NCBI GenBank assembly: GCA_030278955.1
Contig: JAOANR010000003.1
Span: 48,881,175 to 48,945,174 of the forward strand
Source: Hygrophila difformis
Lineage: Eukaryota; Streptophyta; Magnoliopsida; Lamiales; Acanthaceae
Direction of reading: 5' to 3'
DNA: 64,000 nt
The notes beneath the pieces were generated by a model. The model worked only from the letters and a program-made list of their open reading frames with translations, was not told the DNA's origin and did no database searches. Made by a program: the position numbers and the translations under genes. Shown here piece by piece: positions 47,009 to 58,300 of this stretch. Every line of letters starts with the position of its first letter. Within the stretch, counting starts at the first letter, position 1.

Positions 47009-48561
47009 TGTGATACCCGAGAATTTTGCAACATAAAATAAATAAATAAATAAATAAAAATAATAAATAAACAAACATGATAAATAGATAAAGAATCATA
47101 AGAGATGAGAAATGGAATTTACATTAATAAGGAAATCAAAATTTCGAGAACCCGGGAGGCCGAAAACAATTTAGTCAAATAAATGGTCACACGTGAACCC
47201 AACATCGATGGACTCAATAACTCGAGTCCACATGTAAATTTAGACCCGAATAAAATGACGATAGGAAATAGGAGCCCGAAGATATCCCGGAAATCCGAAT
47301 CCGAGAACATATAGGGATAGAAGTCCGAAAGAGAGGAGAAAAAGCGCGACGGATCGCACGACCCGCCCGGACCGGAGTCCAGGCGTGAGTGGCGCGCTGG
47401 CCGCACGGTGGATGGCTTGGGACCGCGCCACGACCGCGCCAACTGGCAGAAACGCCCCGTGCGAGATTTACTCGCCCGAATCCGGATTTTTCGACTTCGG
47501 TTGCACACCTTGCGACTCAAGACATCCTAGGGCTGCCTTTGGACGACCTTTAGGTCCTTTTCATCTATAAATAACCATCCTAATCAGCCCCAAACTCTTT
47601 ACGAAACCCTACGAAATCTCTCTACACACAAAACCCTAATTCCGGAGTCGTCGGAGGCACAAAACCGAATCAAGGGACTGACTTGGACGAAAATTAGGAG
47701 TCTTCAATCGTCGGGGTAAGATCCGAAACATTCTTGTCCATTTTTGATTCGAAAACGAATCCTAATTCGATCCTTTTTCTATTCTAAACTCCCGATCCGG
47801 ATCGAGAGCGAAGAACCCGACGAACGGAGAGGATAAACGGAGGACTGGAAGCCACGCCTCCGAATCGACGATCCCGGACGCTCAACAATCTGTAAGTTAA
47901 TACTTACATGGTTTTGGGAGTAACTAAAATATTCAAACCTAAAAGTTTACACAATATTTCGAAAATCTGTCATTGAATGTTTTCTACCGGCGCAACAGTT
48001 TTGTCAAATTTTTACAAACCTTTAAACATCTTCAAACGGAAAAACTTAAAACACGAAAAACATTCCTAAGGCTTAGATCTATCTACTGTAAAATTTTCAG
48101 AATTTTTAGAGATGTTTTGATATTTAAAATCCACCCGAAACCGAACTGCTGAAACTTGGATCTTGAATTTCTTGACAGAACTTAGGTCCGATCTTGATCA
48201 CGTTTTTGACATTAGTTCTAGACCGATTTAGATCTTTAGCCGAACATGAAAGTTGTAGATAAATGTCTTAAGAAGGTCTCTGTAGAATTTCATTAAGTTT
48301 GGAGTTGATTTGCGATGATAGATCTTGATAATCTGGAACTGCTGTACACGAAATTTTGACAGATTAATGTTATGACGAAAATTGACGTTTTTGACCTGTT
48401 TTGTTATTCGGATTGAAAAAGTTAAAACACAAAAGTTGTTCATCTCAATGTTTCTGAGTCAGTGGTAAAAGTTCAGAATTTTTGGAATTAAATTCGATTT
48501 TTAATGAATTTTAGAGTAAACTGTGGTTGACCGAATCAAATCTTGAAATCTTGATCAAACA
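46961..48561 (+). repeat. Tandem duplication unit 1 (1,601 bp)
   Basis: It begins GTGAAATCACTAAAAGGAAA in Copia RT, crosses the Copia/LTR junction at 47009 and ends inside the Gypsy LTR just before the next GTGAAATTAC. Confidence 0.9.
47566..47573 (+). promoter_or_regulatory. TATA box in duplication unit 1
   Basis: TATAAATA in CATCTATAAATAACCATCC, followed about 60 bases later by CTCTCTACACAC. This is a plausible LTR promoter. Confidence 0.6.
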
Positions 48562-50162
48562 GTGAAATTACTAAAAGGAAAGAGAGCCCTGGAAAATAAA
48601 TGGGTTTATTGTGATACCCTAGAATTTTGCAACATAAAATAAATAAATAAATAAATAAAAATAATAAATAAACAAACATGATAAATAGATAAAGAATCAT
48701 AAGAGATGAGAAATGGAATTTAAATTAATAAGGAAATCAAAATTTCGAGAACCCGGGAGGCCGAAAACAATTTAGTCAAATAAATGGTCACACGTGAACC
48801 CAACATCGATGGACTCAATAACTCGAGTCCACATGTAAATTTAGACCCGAATAAAATGACGATAGGAAATAGGAGCCCGAAGATATCCCGGAAATCCGAA
48901 TCCGAGAACATAGAGGGATAGAAGTCCGAAAGAGAGGAGAAAAAGCGCGACGGATCGCACGACCCGCCCGGACTGGAGTCCAGGCGTGAGTGGCGTGCTG
49001 GCCGCGCGGTGGATGGCTTGGGACCGCGCCACGACCGCGCCAACTGGCAGAAACGCCCCGTGCGAGATTTACTCGCCCGAATCCGGATTTTTCGACTTCG
49101 GTTGCACACCTTGCGACTCAAGACATCCTAGGGCTGCCTTTGGACGACCTTTAGGTCCTTTTCATCTATAAATAACCATCCTAATCAGCCCCAAACTCTT
49201 TACGAAACCCTACGAAATCTCTCTACACATAAAACCCTAATTCCGGAGTCGTCGGAGACACAAAACCGAATCAAGGGACTGACTTGGACGAAAATTAGGA
49301 GTCTTCGATCGTCGGGGTAAGATCCGAACCATTCTTGTCCATTTTTGATTCGAAAACGAATCCTAATTCGACCCTTTTTCTATTCTAAACTCCCGATCCG
49401 GATCGAGAGCGAAGAACCCGACGAACGGAGAGGATAAACGGAGGACTGGAAGCCACGCCTCCGAATCGACGATCCCGGACGCTCAACAATCTGTAAGTTA
49501 ATACTTACATGGTTTTGGGAGTAACTAAAATATTCAAACCTAAAAGTTTACACAATATTTCGAAAATCTGTCATTGAATGTTTTCTACCGGCGCAACAGT
49601 TTTGTCAAATTTTTACAAACCTTTAAACATCTTCAAACGGAAAAACTTAAAACACGAAAAACATTCCTAAGGCTTAGATCTATCTACTGTAAAATTTTCA
49701 GAATTTTTAGAGATGTTTTGATATTTAAAATCCACCCAAAACCGAACTGCTGAAACTTGGATCTTGAATTTCTTGACAGAACTTAGGTCCGATCTTGATC
49801 ACGTTTTTGACATTAGTTCTAGACCGATTTAGATCTTTAGCCGAACATGAAAGTTGTAGATAAATGTCTTAAGAAGGTCTCTGTAGAATTTCATTAAGTT
49901 TGGAGTTGATTTGCGATGATAGATCTTGATAATCTTGAACTGCTGTACACGAAATTTGGACAGATTAATGTTATGACGAAAATTGACGTTTTTGACCTGT
50001 TTTGGTATTCGGATTGAAAAAGTTAAAACACAAAAGTTGTTCATCTCGATGTTTCTGAGTCAGTGGTAAAAGTTCAGAATTTTTAGAATTAAATTCGATT
50101 TTTAATGAATTTTAGAGTAAACTGTGGTTGACCGAGTCAAATCTTGAAATCTTGATCAAACA
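48562..50162 (+). repeat. Tandem duplication unit 2 (1,601 bp)
   Basis: The length is identical to unit 1 and about 20 single-base differences are visible (~99% identity). It repeats the Copia RT tail (AAAGAGAGCCCTGGAAAATA) and the first ~1.55 kb of the LTR. The LTR then continues normally from 50163. Confidence 0.9.
49167..49174 (+). promoter_or_regulatory. TATA box in duplication unit 2
   Basis: TATAAATA exactly 1,601 bases after the first copy, so the promoter region was duplicated with the unit. Confidence 0.6.
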
Positions 50163-51091
50163 GTGAAATTACCTTTAAGGTTGAAACGAGTGAAAATTCT
50201 TTGAAATAAGATACACGAAAAGAGAAGATTAAAATATGGCGGGTTATGACTAAGCTAGATACTGTCAATGTTCTCTGCGGCTTGGGACATAAGAGCCCAA
50301 GTGTATGTCTAGGTTGACGTAAGAGCCCTAGCGAAACACTGATGGTATGGCTAGCGGATGGATTAACTCTAATTAAAAGATCGACCATGATACTTGTGGA
50401 CATAAGAGCCCAGGCGTAAGGCTGGCGGACATAAGAGCCCTAGCGATGGTGATCTCTAAAAGATATGAAACGAGAAGTTTGCGAGAATTCCAAATTAAAT
50501 CTGTATTAAATTGTGCTTTTATATTTATGGCAATTTATTTAATACTTTGTAAGCTATATTTAAGATCGTATGGAATCCATGACTTTTAAATTATGCGATT
50601 AAATTATTATTAAATGAATAGATTACATTATGCACATGTTTCTTTTAAATTTAATTAAAGGCTTTGAAACCTCATAATCTTGTACGTGTTAACTTACTCA
50701 GCAAGTTTTTGCTGACCAAACCATATTTTTTCTTTTTCTTTCAGAGTTGAGAATTATGCATCGTCATATGCATACATGGGAAATTTGGGAAGATATATTA
50801 TTTTGAATTATTGTATTAGACTAGATCTTGCATGAACGGGCCTGTTTAACCCGTATTCTGGCCGTGTTGGCTATATTTAAATTCCGCTGCATTATACATA
50901 TGTAATTATTATTTTCCGCTGCAACTTCGATGTAATATTTTTAAATTATATATGAATGGGCTGTTTGAATATTTTAAATTCTGAAAAACCATAGCCTTGC
51001 ATCTCTTTAGTGAGCTCGGAGAAACCGTGTCTTGCTAGAGAGGTGTGGCGGTGACACCCCGACCTGGGTGACCAAAAACCGGGGTGTTACA

Positions 51092-51884
51092 AGTTGGTAT
51101 TAGAGCCCAACATATTTTAAAGCTATTTATTTTAAAGAAAATATCTGATACCAAGAGTGGTATCAGAGCCCAGAATATTTGAAAGCTATTTATTTTAAAG
51201 AAAATATCTGATACCAAGTTGGTATCAGAGCCCGGATATTTTTAAACTATTATTTTTAAACCATTATTATTTTTAAACTATTATTAATATATTGACTATT
51301 ATTTTAAATTTTAAAGTATTATTTCCATGGAGAAATTTTTATTTTAAAACCCATGGGAAAAATATATATATAGTGCATAAATTATTTTTTTTGGGGGGGG
51401 GGGGAAATCATCATTCGCATTTGCATATTGCATCTCTTTTATGTAGAGAACTTAGAATCTTGGCGAAGTTAACCTAGAATCTTGGCGAATATTAACCTAG
51501 ACCTTTTGCTTGCACTAGATGACTTAGAGGCTTGACATCGAATTAGAAACGCTCACTAGAGACTGATCTTGCCTCAGTTCTAGATCGCGTTCATCTAAGC
51601 GCACGCCTAAGCATAACAAATCTCGGCTTTAGCCATTCCTATCCTTGTACGAATTAGAAAATTTCCTCATGTGGAACAATAAAAATCAAGTTTTATTAAA
51701 ACAATCTTTATTCCAAAAATCTTGGTTGGTTTCCCAAACAACAAATCCGAAAATTCGAAATTCGAAATTTGAAACTCACGATGCTCTAAACGTGGCCTTA
51801 TGGGCGCGCGTTTAACACTTGATCTCACATACAATTTAGCAAATTTCTTGTTCATGTGATCTATCTAAACTCTGACAAACTAAT
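51092..51884 (+). mobile_element. Gypsy internal 5' region, interrupted by the Athila element
   Basis: This starts with three primer-site repeats and continues as AT-rich untranslated leader with a T/G run (TTTTTTTTGGGGGGGG near 51390). TTAGAATCTTGGCGAA and a close copy occur at about 51448 and 51475. No gag is reached before the Athila LTR starts near 51885. Confidence 0.6.
51094..51234 (+). repeat. Three tandem copies of the primer-binding region
   Basis: TGGTATTAGAGCCC (51095), TGGTATCAGAGCCC (51158) and TGGTATCAGAGCCC (51220) are spaced 63 and 62 bases. The intervening AAGCTATTTATTTTAAAGAA and ATATCTGATACCAAG are repeated. The copy next to the LTR has one C-to-T change in the tRNA-pairing sequence. 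Confidence 0.9.
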
Positions 51885-54800
51885 TGATGACAGCCTTTTA
51901 TGACTGTCATTTGCGTCCAATTTAGTGTCTCAATGATGACCTTATGTTCTTAATTTCATTGATTTTTGATGAATAATCATGAAGGATCAGAAAAGATGGA
52001 AGAAGAATTAAGATTGCGAAGAAGTTGGAATTACACTGAAAATGGCTTGAAATTCTAAGTTTTCTTTGTAAGTCTCGCACGCTGTGTTTTTATCAAACTG
52101 ATCCACGCTTTGTCATTTATCAGGAAGTTAAGCTGGAAAGCAGCAGGAAGTGGAAAAGACATAGTGAGGAAAGAAAAGGAATGGTGCGAGAGCTTGTGTT
52201 TGAAATCAGGAAAAGATTTAAGGAAAATGTTCAGATGCTGAAGTTCACGCGATGACTGTTTAACATCGCGAGGAAAAGAAGATTTGTGCAAGACAGAAAG
52301 TTTTATACATCATGGCGAGAAGCAAATTCTTTGGAGAAATTGAAAGGCCTCGCCTTGTTGAGGAAGATGATTAAGTTTCTGAACTCTCGCTTTGAAGGAA
52401 CTGGACAAAGCGAGAGGAGAGTTATTATGGTGCGAGCGGTTATCATCCAAGGCTTAAGCAGTTACAACACCCATCTATAAATAAGACCCTTGGGGGAATC
52501 AGCTCAGCAGGCAGGAGATTGAAGAGAATAGCTCGATTTTACTCTCCAGTCCACTTTTAGAATTTAGTAGGTAGGTTAGGATTTAATTTTCTTTGCAATT
52601 TACTTTGAGTTCTTCAGATTTGTAATTCGATTTCGTAGTAGATTTCTTTAAGAATAGTTGTTAGATTAGCTTGAGGATACCCTGGGAGGAGAGTTGCTTT
52701 TGGATCGCTTGTTCATCCATCACGACGATCATCATCTAAACTTCCGACTTGTTCGCTCATCTTTGCATTATTCTGATTGCAATCAGATTTCCAGGTGTAT
52801 TCGTTTTCAATTCTTTGTTATTCGAGATACATGAAGAGTGATCAGTTATCAGATTGTGAATTTCTTATCTTTCTGGTTTCCATTTCTATTTCTTAATTCT
52901 GTTTCAGCAGAAGTATAAACCTCAATTTCGATATTCAATTTTGGATTTTGCATCTTATCTCTAATTCGATTCTCGAAGATCATAACACTTCCACATCTTT
53001 AATTCATAAATTGTTCGTTCCAATTACACAAGAAGTTTGGATATTGTAACCGAGTTAGGTATGATCTGGCAGAATTATGAACTCATTTGATTTTCTGTTG
53101 ATATTACGTAATGATCACAAAAGAGAATCATAGTGTTTAATGTTCAGAACTTTAAAAGGTTCCTAGAGACCCATGCAGTGTTAATCATCGATTGATAATC
53201 TTTAGGAATTAATAATTCTAAGTTCATGAATTTGGATGCAAAAGGTTCTGTATTCATGATTTCCAAAACGGAAATCCCAGAAGGTAGTTATGACAGTTAT
53301 AAACCCTGATCATTTACTTCACATAAGGATAAACCCTCGCTTCATCCTAAAAAGATGACGCGAGGAAATATCCAGATAACTTTGCTATGACAAAGGCTAT
53401 TCTAATACTCTCGCGATGTCAATCTGACAAAGCGAGGGGACCAACCTATAATAGTAACAGATTTGATATCCATTTTTCAGGGTATCAACTATTCACTTTT
53501 ACTTTTACTTCTTATACATATATAACCCCTATCTATAAGTAGGAATTGAGTACCTCGCCGCATTCTTACAGAAATTATTGCGAGGCATTCAGTTCTTTGT
53601 ATAAACAAAATCTGAGGAACATTCTTTGAATATTAACTCCCTCCACGCTGTACAGACATAGCGTGCGGAAAATTGGAATGTTCATAGTTTGAAACCCAAA
53701 GTAGTTACTGCGAGCTACTTTGGACATTTATTTTGCAGAATTATTTCTCAAATCCTTTTTCTTGGGAAAGTTATTTCCTAATTCTGTCTAGTTTCCGATG
53801 TATATTTTGGAAACACCCTTGCATTTTGATTAAGAGGACTCAGAACCCTCAACATTTCTTTATACATATAATATTACATATACATATGGTATTTTGGGAT
53901 ATTTCCCAGTATATGATGAGTAATCTTACTTCATAATTACAGACTCATAATTCATATCTGCAATTTGTATTACAATTTTCACTGGTACACTGAGAAAGAT
54001 GATGATATAAGTTTTCTCAATCATTATTTACTCAGGACTAATGAAGAACAAACTTGTTCTTTAGTTGGGCATTTAGTACCTGTTGTTTAAAAGGGAAAGA
54101 TGTTTCAAAAACCATCTTTTGTCCTAGTAATTAGTAGAGTATTAGGAAGATTAATTTCCAAGGTTCATGGCTTTATAGTTACCACTATATGCTATGAGTA
54201 GGAGATTAAATATTTCTCTTACATTCTACTAATCCTGAGTCAAACCATGGAATTTGGAACTGTTTACAGAGATTTCTCGAGCTAAATCATTTATACAAAT
54301 CTGAGTAGTCTGGATAAGTCAAGGAATTTAAATAGCAATTTCATCTTGATATACTTACAAGACTATTATTTCTTACGAATACTTGCAGGAATTACTCTGA
54401 GGAAACAAGTCTTATGAAAACATTGGATGATAGATTTAAATACTTGTTTTTTCACTTTTTGTAGAGGACATCCAATATAGGGTCATAAGATCAGTTTGAC
54501 CAGAGTAATGGAAAGAACAACTTCAAGTTCAGATGAATATAGCATGATTTAGAAGTGACCTCGAGTTGTCAAAGGCTTAATCTGAGTCTGAAAGAAAAAG
54601 ATTAAGTGACAATTCTGAAAAGCTTTTATCACAGAAAGAGTCTGACTGATCATTCTGTGATGATAGTATTCCATGATTTCAGAGCTTAGAATGTCATGAC
54701 ACTGAATCATAAGTACCTGTCTTGGGAAGTGATTTAAGACATGAAGATTTGATTAAGTCGTATAAAGGATTTTTCTATCTCAATGGACTTTCATTATGTT

Positions 54801-55210
54801 TTAACCATTGAAGTATGATACTCTCATCATATTCTTATTTCATTCATTTGATTTGGTCCGTGATATCTTAAACACATGAATATAATCACAATGTTCGACA
54901 TCATTTTAATTGTTTTCTTTACTATGTTTACAGCTTTAAGCATTTACATTTCAATATAATTCTTTAGTAATCATCATTACAACATTCTTAAACCAAGAGT
55001 ATAGACAGATTCTGGAGTTAATAATTCTATTAAAACACTTCTATCGTGTAACTCTCTATTGAACGATCCCGACAATAAAAATAAATATTGCAGCTTGATA
55101 CCGTGCGCTTTCGGTAGGAAAAACTAGGCAAGCTTTTTAACAGCCCTATAGGAGTTATAGTGTAAAGGCTGTCGGGGGGCATTGCAGCGGGGATTTACCT
55201 CAAAGCTTCA
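51885..55210 (+). repeat. Presumed Athila 5' LTR, ~3.3 kb
   Basis: It ends in CA directly before the primer site at 55211. A TATAAATA box at 52476 and a following leader fit an LTR promoter. It contains at least six short hairpins described in the findings. There is no partner LTR for comparison, so the left edge is uncertain and part of this may be something else. Confidence 0.5.
52476..52483 (+). promoter_or_regulatory. TATA box of the presumed Athila LTR
   Basis: TATAAATA in CCATCTATAAATAAGACCC, ~590 bases from the presumed LTR start. Confidence 0.55.
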
Positions 55211-55227
55211 TGGCGCCGTTGCCGGGG
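55211..55227 (+). promoter_or_regulatory. Primer-binding site, tRNA-Asp type
   Basis: TGGCGCCGTTGCCGGGG is the primer site typical of Athila/Tat-lineage plant Gypsy elements. Confidence 0.9.
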
Positions 55228-55323
55228 AGGGTGTAGCGTTATGAATTTTAGAACTGTAGATACTCTTTGGTTTAACTGTAATTATTTACTTTATACTATG
55301 ATAAATTCATAAATTCTTTCATT

Positions 55324-58300
55324 TTGTTCACAGAGAAGTCTCAACAGTTTATGAGCGAAAGAATAACTCGATCTTCAAGTCCACCTTTGCTTCCTTTTAA
55401 TTGTGAGCTTGAGAGAACAGCAAGGCTGATCAGAGCAAGTGCAAGAAGGAGACTGAGAGATCTTGTGGAAGGGAATCTTTCAACTATAACTAGGATGGCT
55501 AACAATGGACAGAATGACGGACCTGGAAACTTACCAAATGGACAACCAGATAATCAGCAAAATGTTCCACTTCGAGGACCTTTTCAAGCACCACAGAGAG
55601 CTGCTGCACCACAATTTATTCATCAACACTACTTTCCACCAAATTTTGCTAATCCTGTTCCAAATCCTCAAGAAGAGCAATATCAACCATGGCAACCTAA
55701 TGTCGATCAGTATTTGGCCGGAACGGATGAGGAGGTTGATATACCGCCTGGTATATTAAACATAGCATCTTCTAGAGCCTTTTATGGATTGAGTGCTGAA
55801 GATCCACACTTACATCTCAAAAAGTTTGTAGAACTAAGTAAGACAGTGAAGAAAGGAAGAGCCTCAAGGGAAACCATTCAACTAGCCATGTTTCCATTCT
55901 CTTTGGATGGTTCAGCGAAAGAATGGTATGATTCATTGAATGCTCAACAGAAGGCTACTTGGCCAGAATTAGTCAAGAACTTCCTACTCAAGTATTTTCC
56001 TGAAAGCAAAGTAGATGAATGGGTGGACAAGATCTCTAGTTTCAAGATGAGAAAAGGAGAATCTCTGAAGGATGCTCGGGACAGATTCTTTGACATGCTT
56101 AAGAGATGTCCACAGCATGGTATCACAGAAAGAAGACTTTTAAAGATCTTCTTCACTGGACTCACTCACACTTGGCAGATGATGATTAATGCCACTGGAG
56201 GGGAACAATTACTTCAAATGCCACTTGATAGAGCGTGGTCAACAATAGACACCATGACAGCCAGCAGACCAGTCCTCCAAGATGATGATCCACCATCTCC
56301 TACTAGAAAGAGTCTTGTTATCCACACAGACAAAAATGAAGAGAAATTTGCAGCACCCACTAAGCAGATTGCTGAGCTACAGTTGGCTCAGCAAACAAAT
56401 CAACAGGCTCAGCATCAACAACAACAGCAACCAGTGATGATCCTTCAACCTGCTCCAATGGAACCGATGTATCAGTGCGGAATTTGCTCAGGGCCACATC
56501 ACAATGATCAGTGTCCACAAATTCAGGAAGCCCCAAAGCAAGATGAGAGTTGTAACTACACCGGATTCCAGAATAAACACCCGAATCTGAGTTATGGTAA
56601 TACTCAGAACGCACAAAATGCACATCTTCTGAACCCACAACAACAAAATCAGCTGCAGTTTCGTCCTCCACAACCATTTTATCCACAACAACAGATGTAC
56701 CCACAGAGACCTCTCCAACAAATGAACCAACAGAATAGGCCATTTGGACAGTTTGCACCAGTCCCGGTGAACTTTCCACAACAACCTTATCCTGTTGCTC
56801 AAGACAATACTTACTCTTTAAAGGTGGAGAATGCTCTAAAGGAGTTTATCATTAAGCAGACAGAGACGAATAACCAACTGCAGGCTTCAATCAAGAATGT
56901 TGAGAATTCAGTAACAGAGATGGCCAAATTACTACAGCAGAGAGAAAGGAAAATTACCCAGTTCTTCTGAAACAAACCCACAATGTAAGGCAGTTACATT
57001 GAGGGGAGGAAAAGAGGTTGTTGATCCTGAATTTGAAAAGAAAAGAGATAGGTCGCTGCAGCAGAAAAAGTTCAAGGATGTTCAAACAATGGAAGAAGAT
57101 GATCAGCTTGAACAAAGACAGATACTTGAGGATAAGGGTTTGGAAAAGAATGTCTCAGGATATTCATTTCCAAAGGAAAAAGAGGGAGGTAATGATAATC
57201 CTAACTCTACAGGTAACAAAAAGGATTCACTGGATGAACACATGCCCAGGATACCATATCCTGGGAGAATCAAAAACGATCTTCAAGAAATTAAATTTAA
57301 GAAATTTCTTGAAAAGATTAAGGCCATTGAAATATCAATCCCTTTGGTTGAATTAATTGTTGAAATGCCCACTTACGCTAAGTTTCTGAAAGAATTAATT
57401 TCAGGGAAACGAAGTGCAGGAGAGCAGCAAATGGTGGTCTTAAATCAAAATTGTAGCTTGGTTCTTCAACAAAGGATTCCTCCAAAGCTTGAAGATCCAG
57501 GGAGTTTTACTTTACCTCTGATTATCAACTGTAAAGAAGCTGGGCGAGGACTCTGTGACTTAGGAAGCAGCATCAATGTAATGCCACTTGCTATGGCGAG
57601 ACGTTTGGATTTGGGAAAGATGAGGCCAGTTAATATGACCCTCTTCTTTGCTGACCAATCGAGCACCAGACCAGAAGGGATCATTGAAGATGTTATAGTA
57701 AAGACAGGAGGCCTTTGTTTTCCAGCTGACTTTGTCATTCTTGATATCGACGAAAATGTCAGAATTCCTATCATATTAGGGAGGCCTTTTCTGGTGACTG
57801 CGGGAGCCATGATTGATGCAAAGAATGGCATAGTGAAACTTCATGTTGATAACCAGGAAGTCACGTTCGACATGATGAAGATGTCAACATATCCTTTTAA
57901 TGCTTTTGAAACCAATGTAGCGGGGAAGGAATTAGATGCTAGTACTATGGAGGGGGGAAATCTTTTTGATTACTATAATCTCTTTACCACTGATGTAATT
58001 GAGAACAATCTCACCCCACTCACAAATGCTAAAGATGCCACTTTTGCTTACTTGTGCGCGGTTAGATTCGCTGATCCTGAGACTGGTGAAATCAAGGATG
58101 GATCAGAAAGTGAGGATATGCCATCTTCAGAGCAATCTGAGGATGACATTGATATAACAGACCCTTCTGAAGAAGGATCTGATTTAAAGATGGAAGTGCA
58201 AACTTGAAGCAAATTAATTCCATCAATAGAAAACCCACCTGAGCTTGAACTTAAAGTATTACCAGAACATCTTAAGTATGCCTTTTTGGCAGACAAAAAG

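Larger units (their letters stand above)
47009..51091 (+). repeat. Gypsy-type LTR with an internal tandem duplication
   Basis: The LTR begins TGTGATACCCGAGAATTTTG after the Copia target TTTAT and ends CCGGGGTGTTACA at 51091, next to a primer site. Removing one 1,601-bp unit leaves about 2.48 kb, normal for Del/Tekay-like plant Gypsy LTRs. It contains TATA boxes (below) and four GACATAAGAGCCC-like words at 50285-50440. The lineage is inferred from LTR size and ends only, because no coding part is present. Confidence 0.75.
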
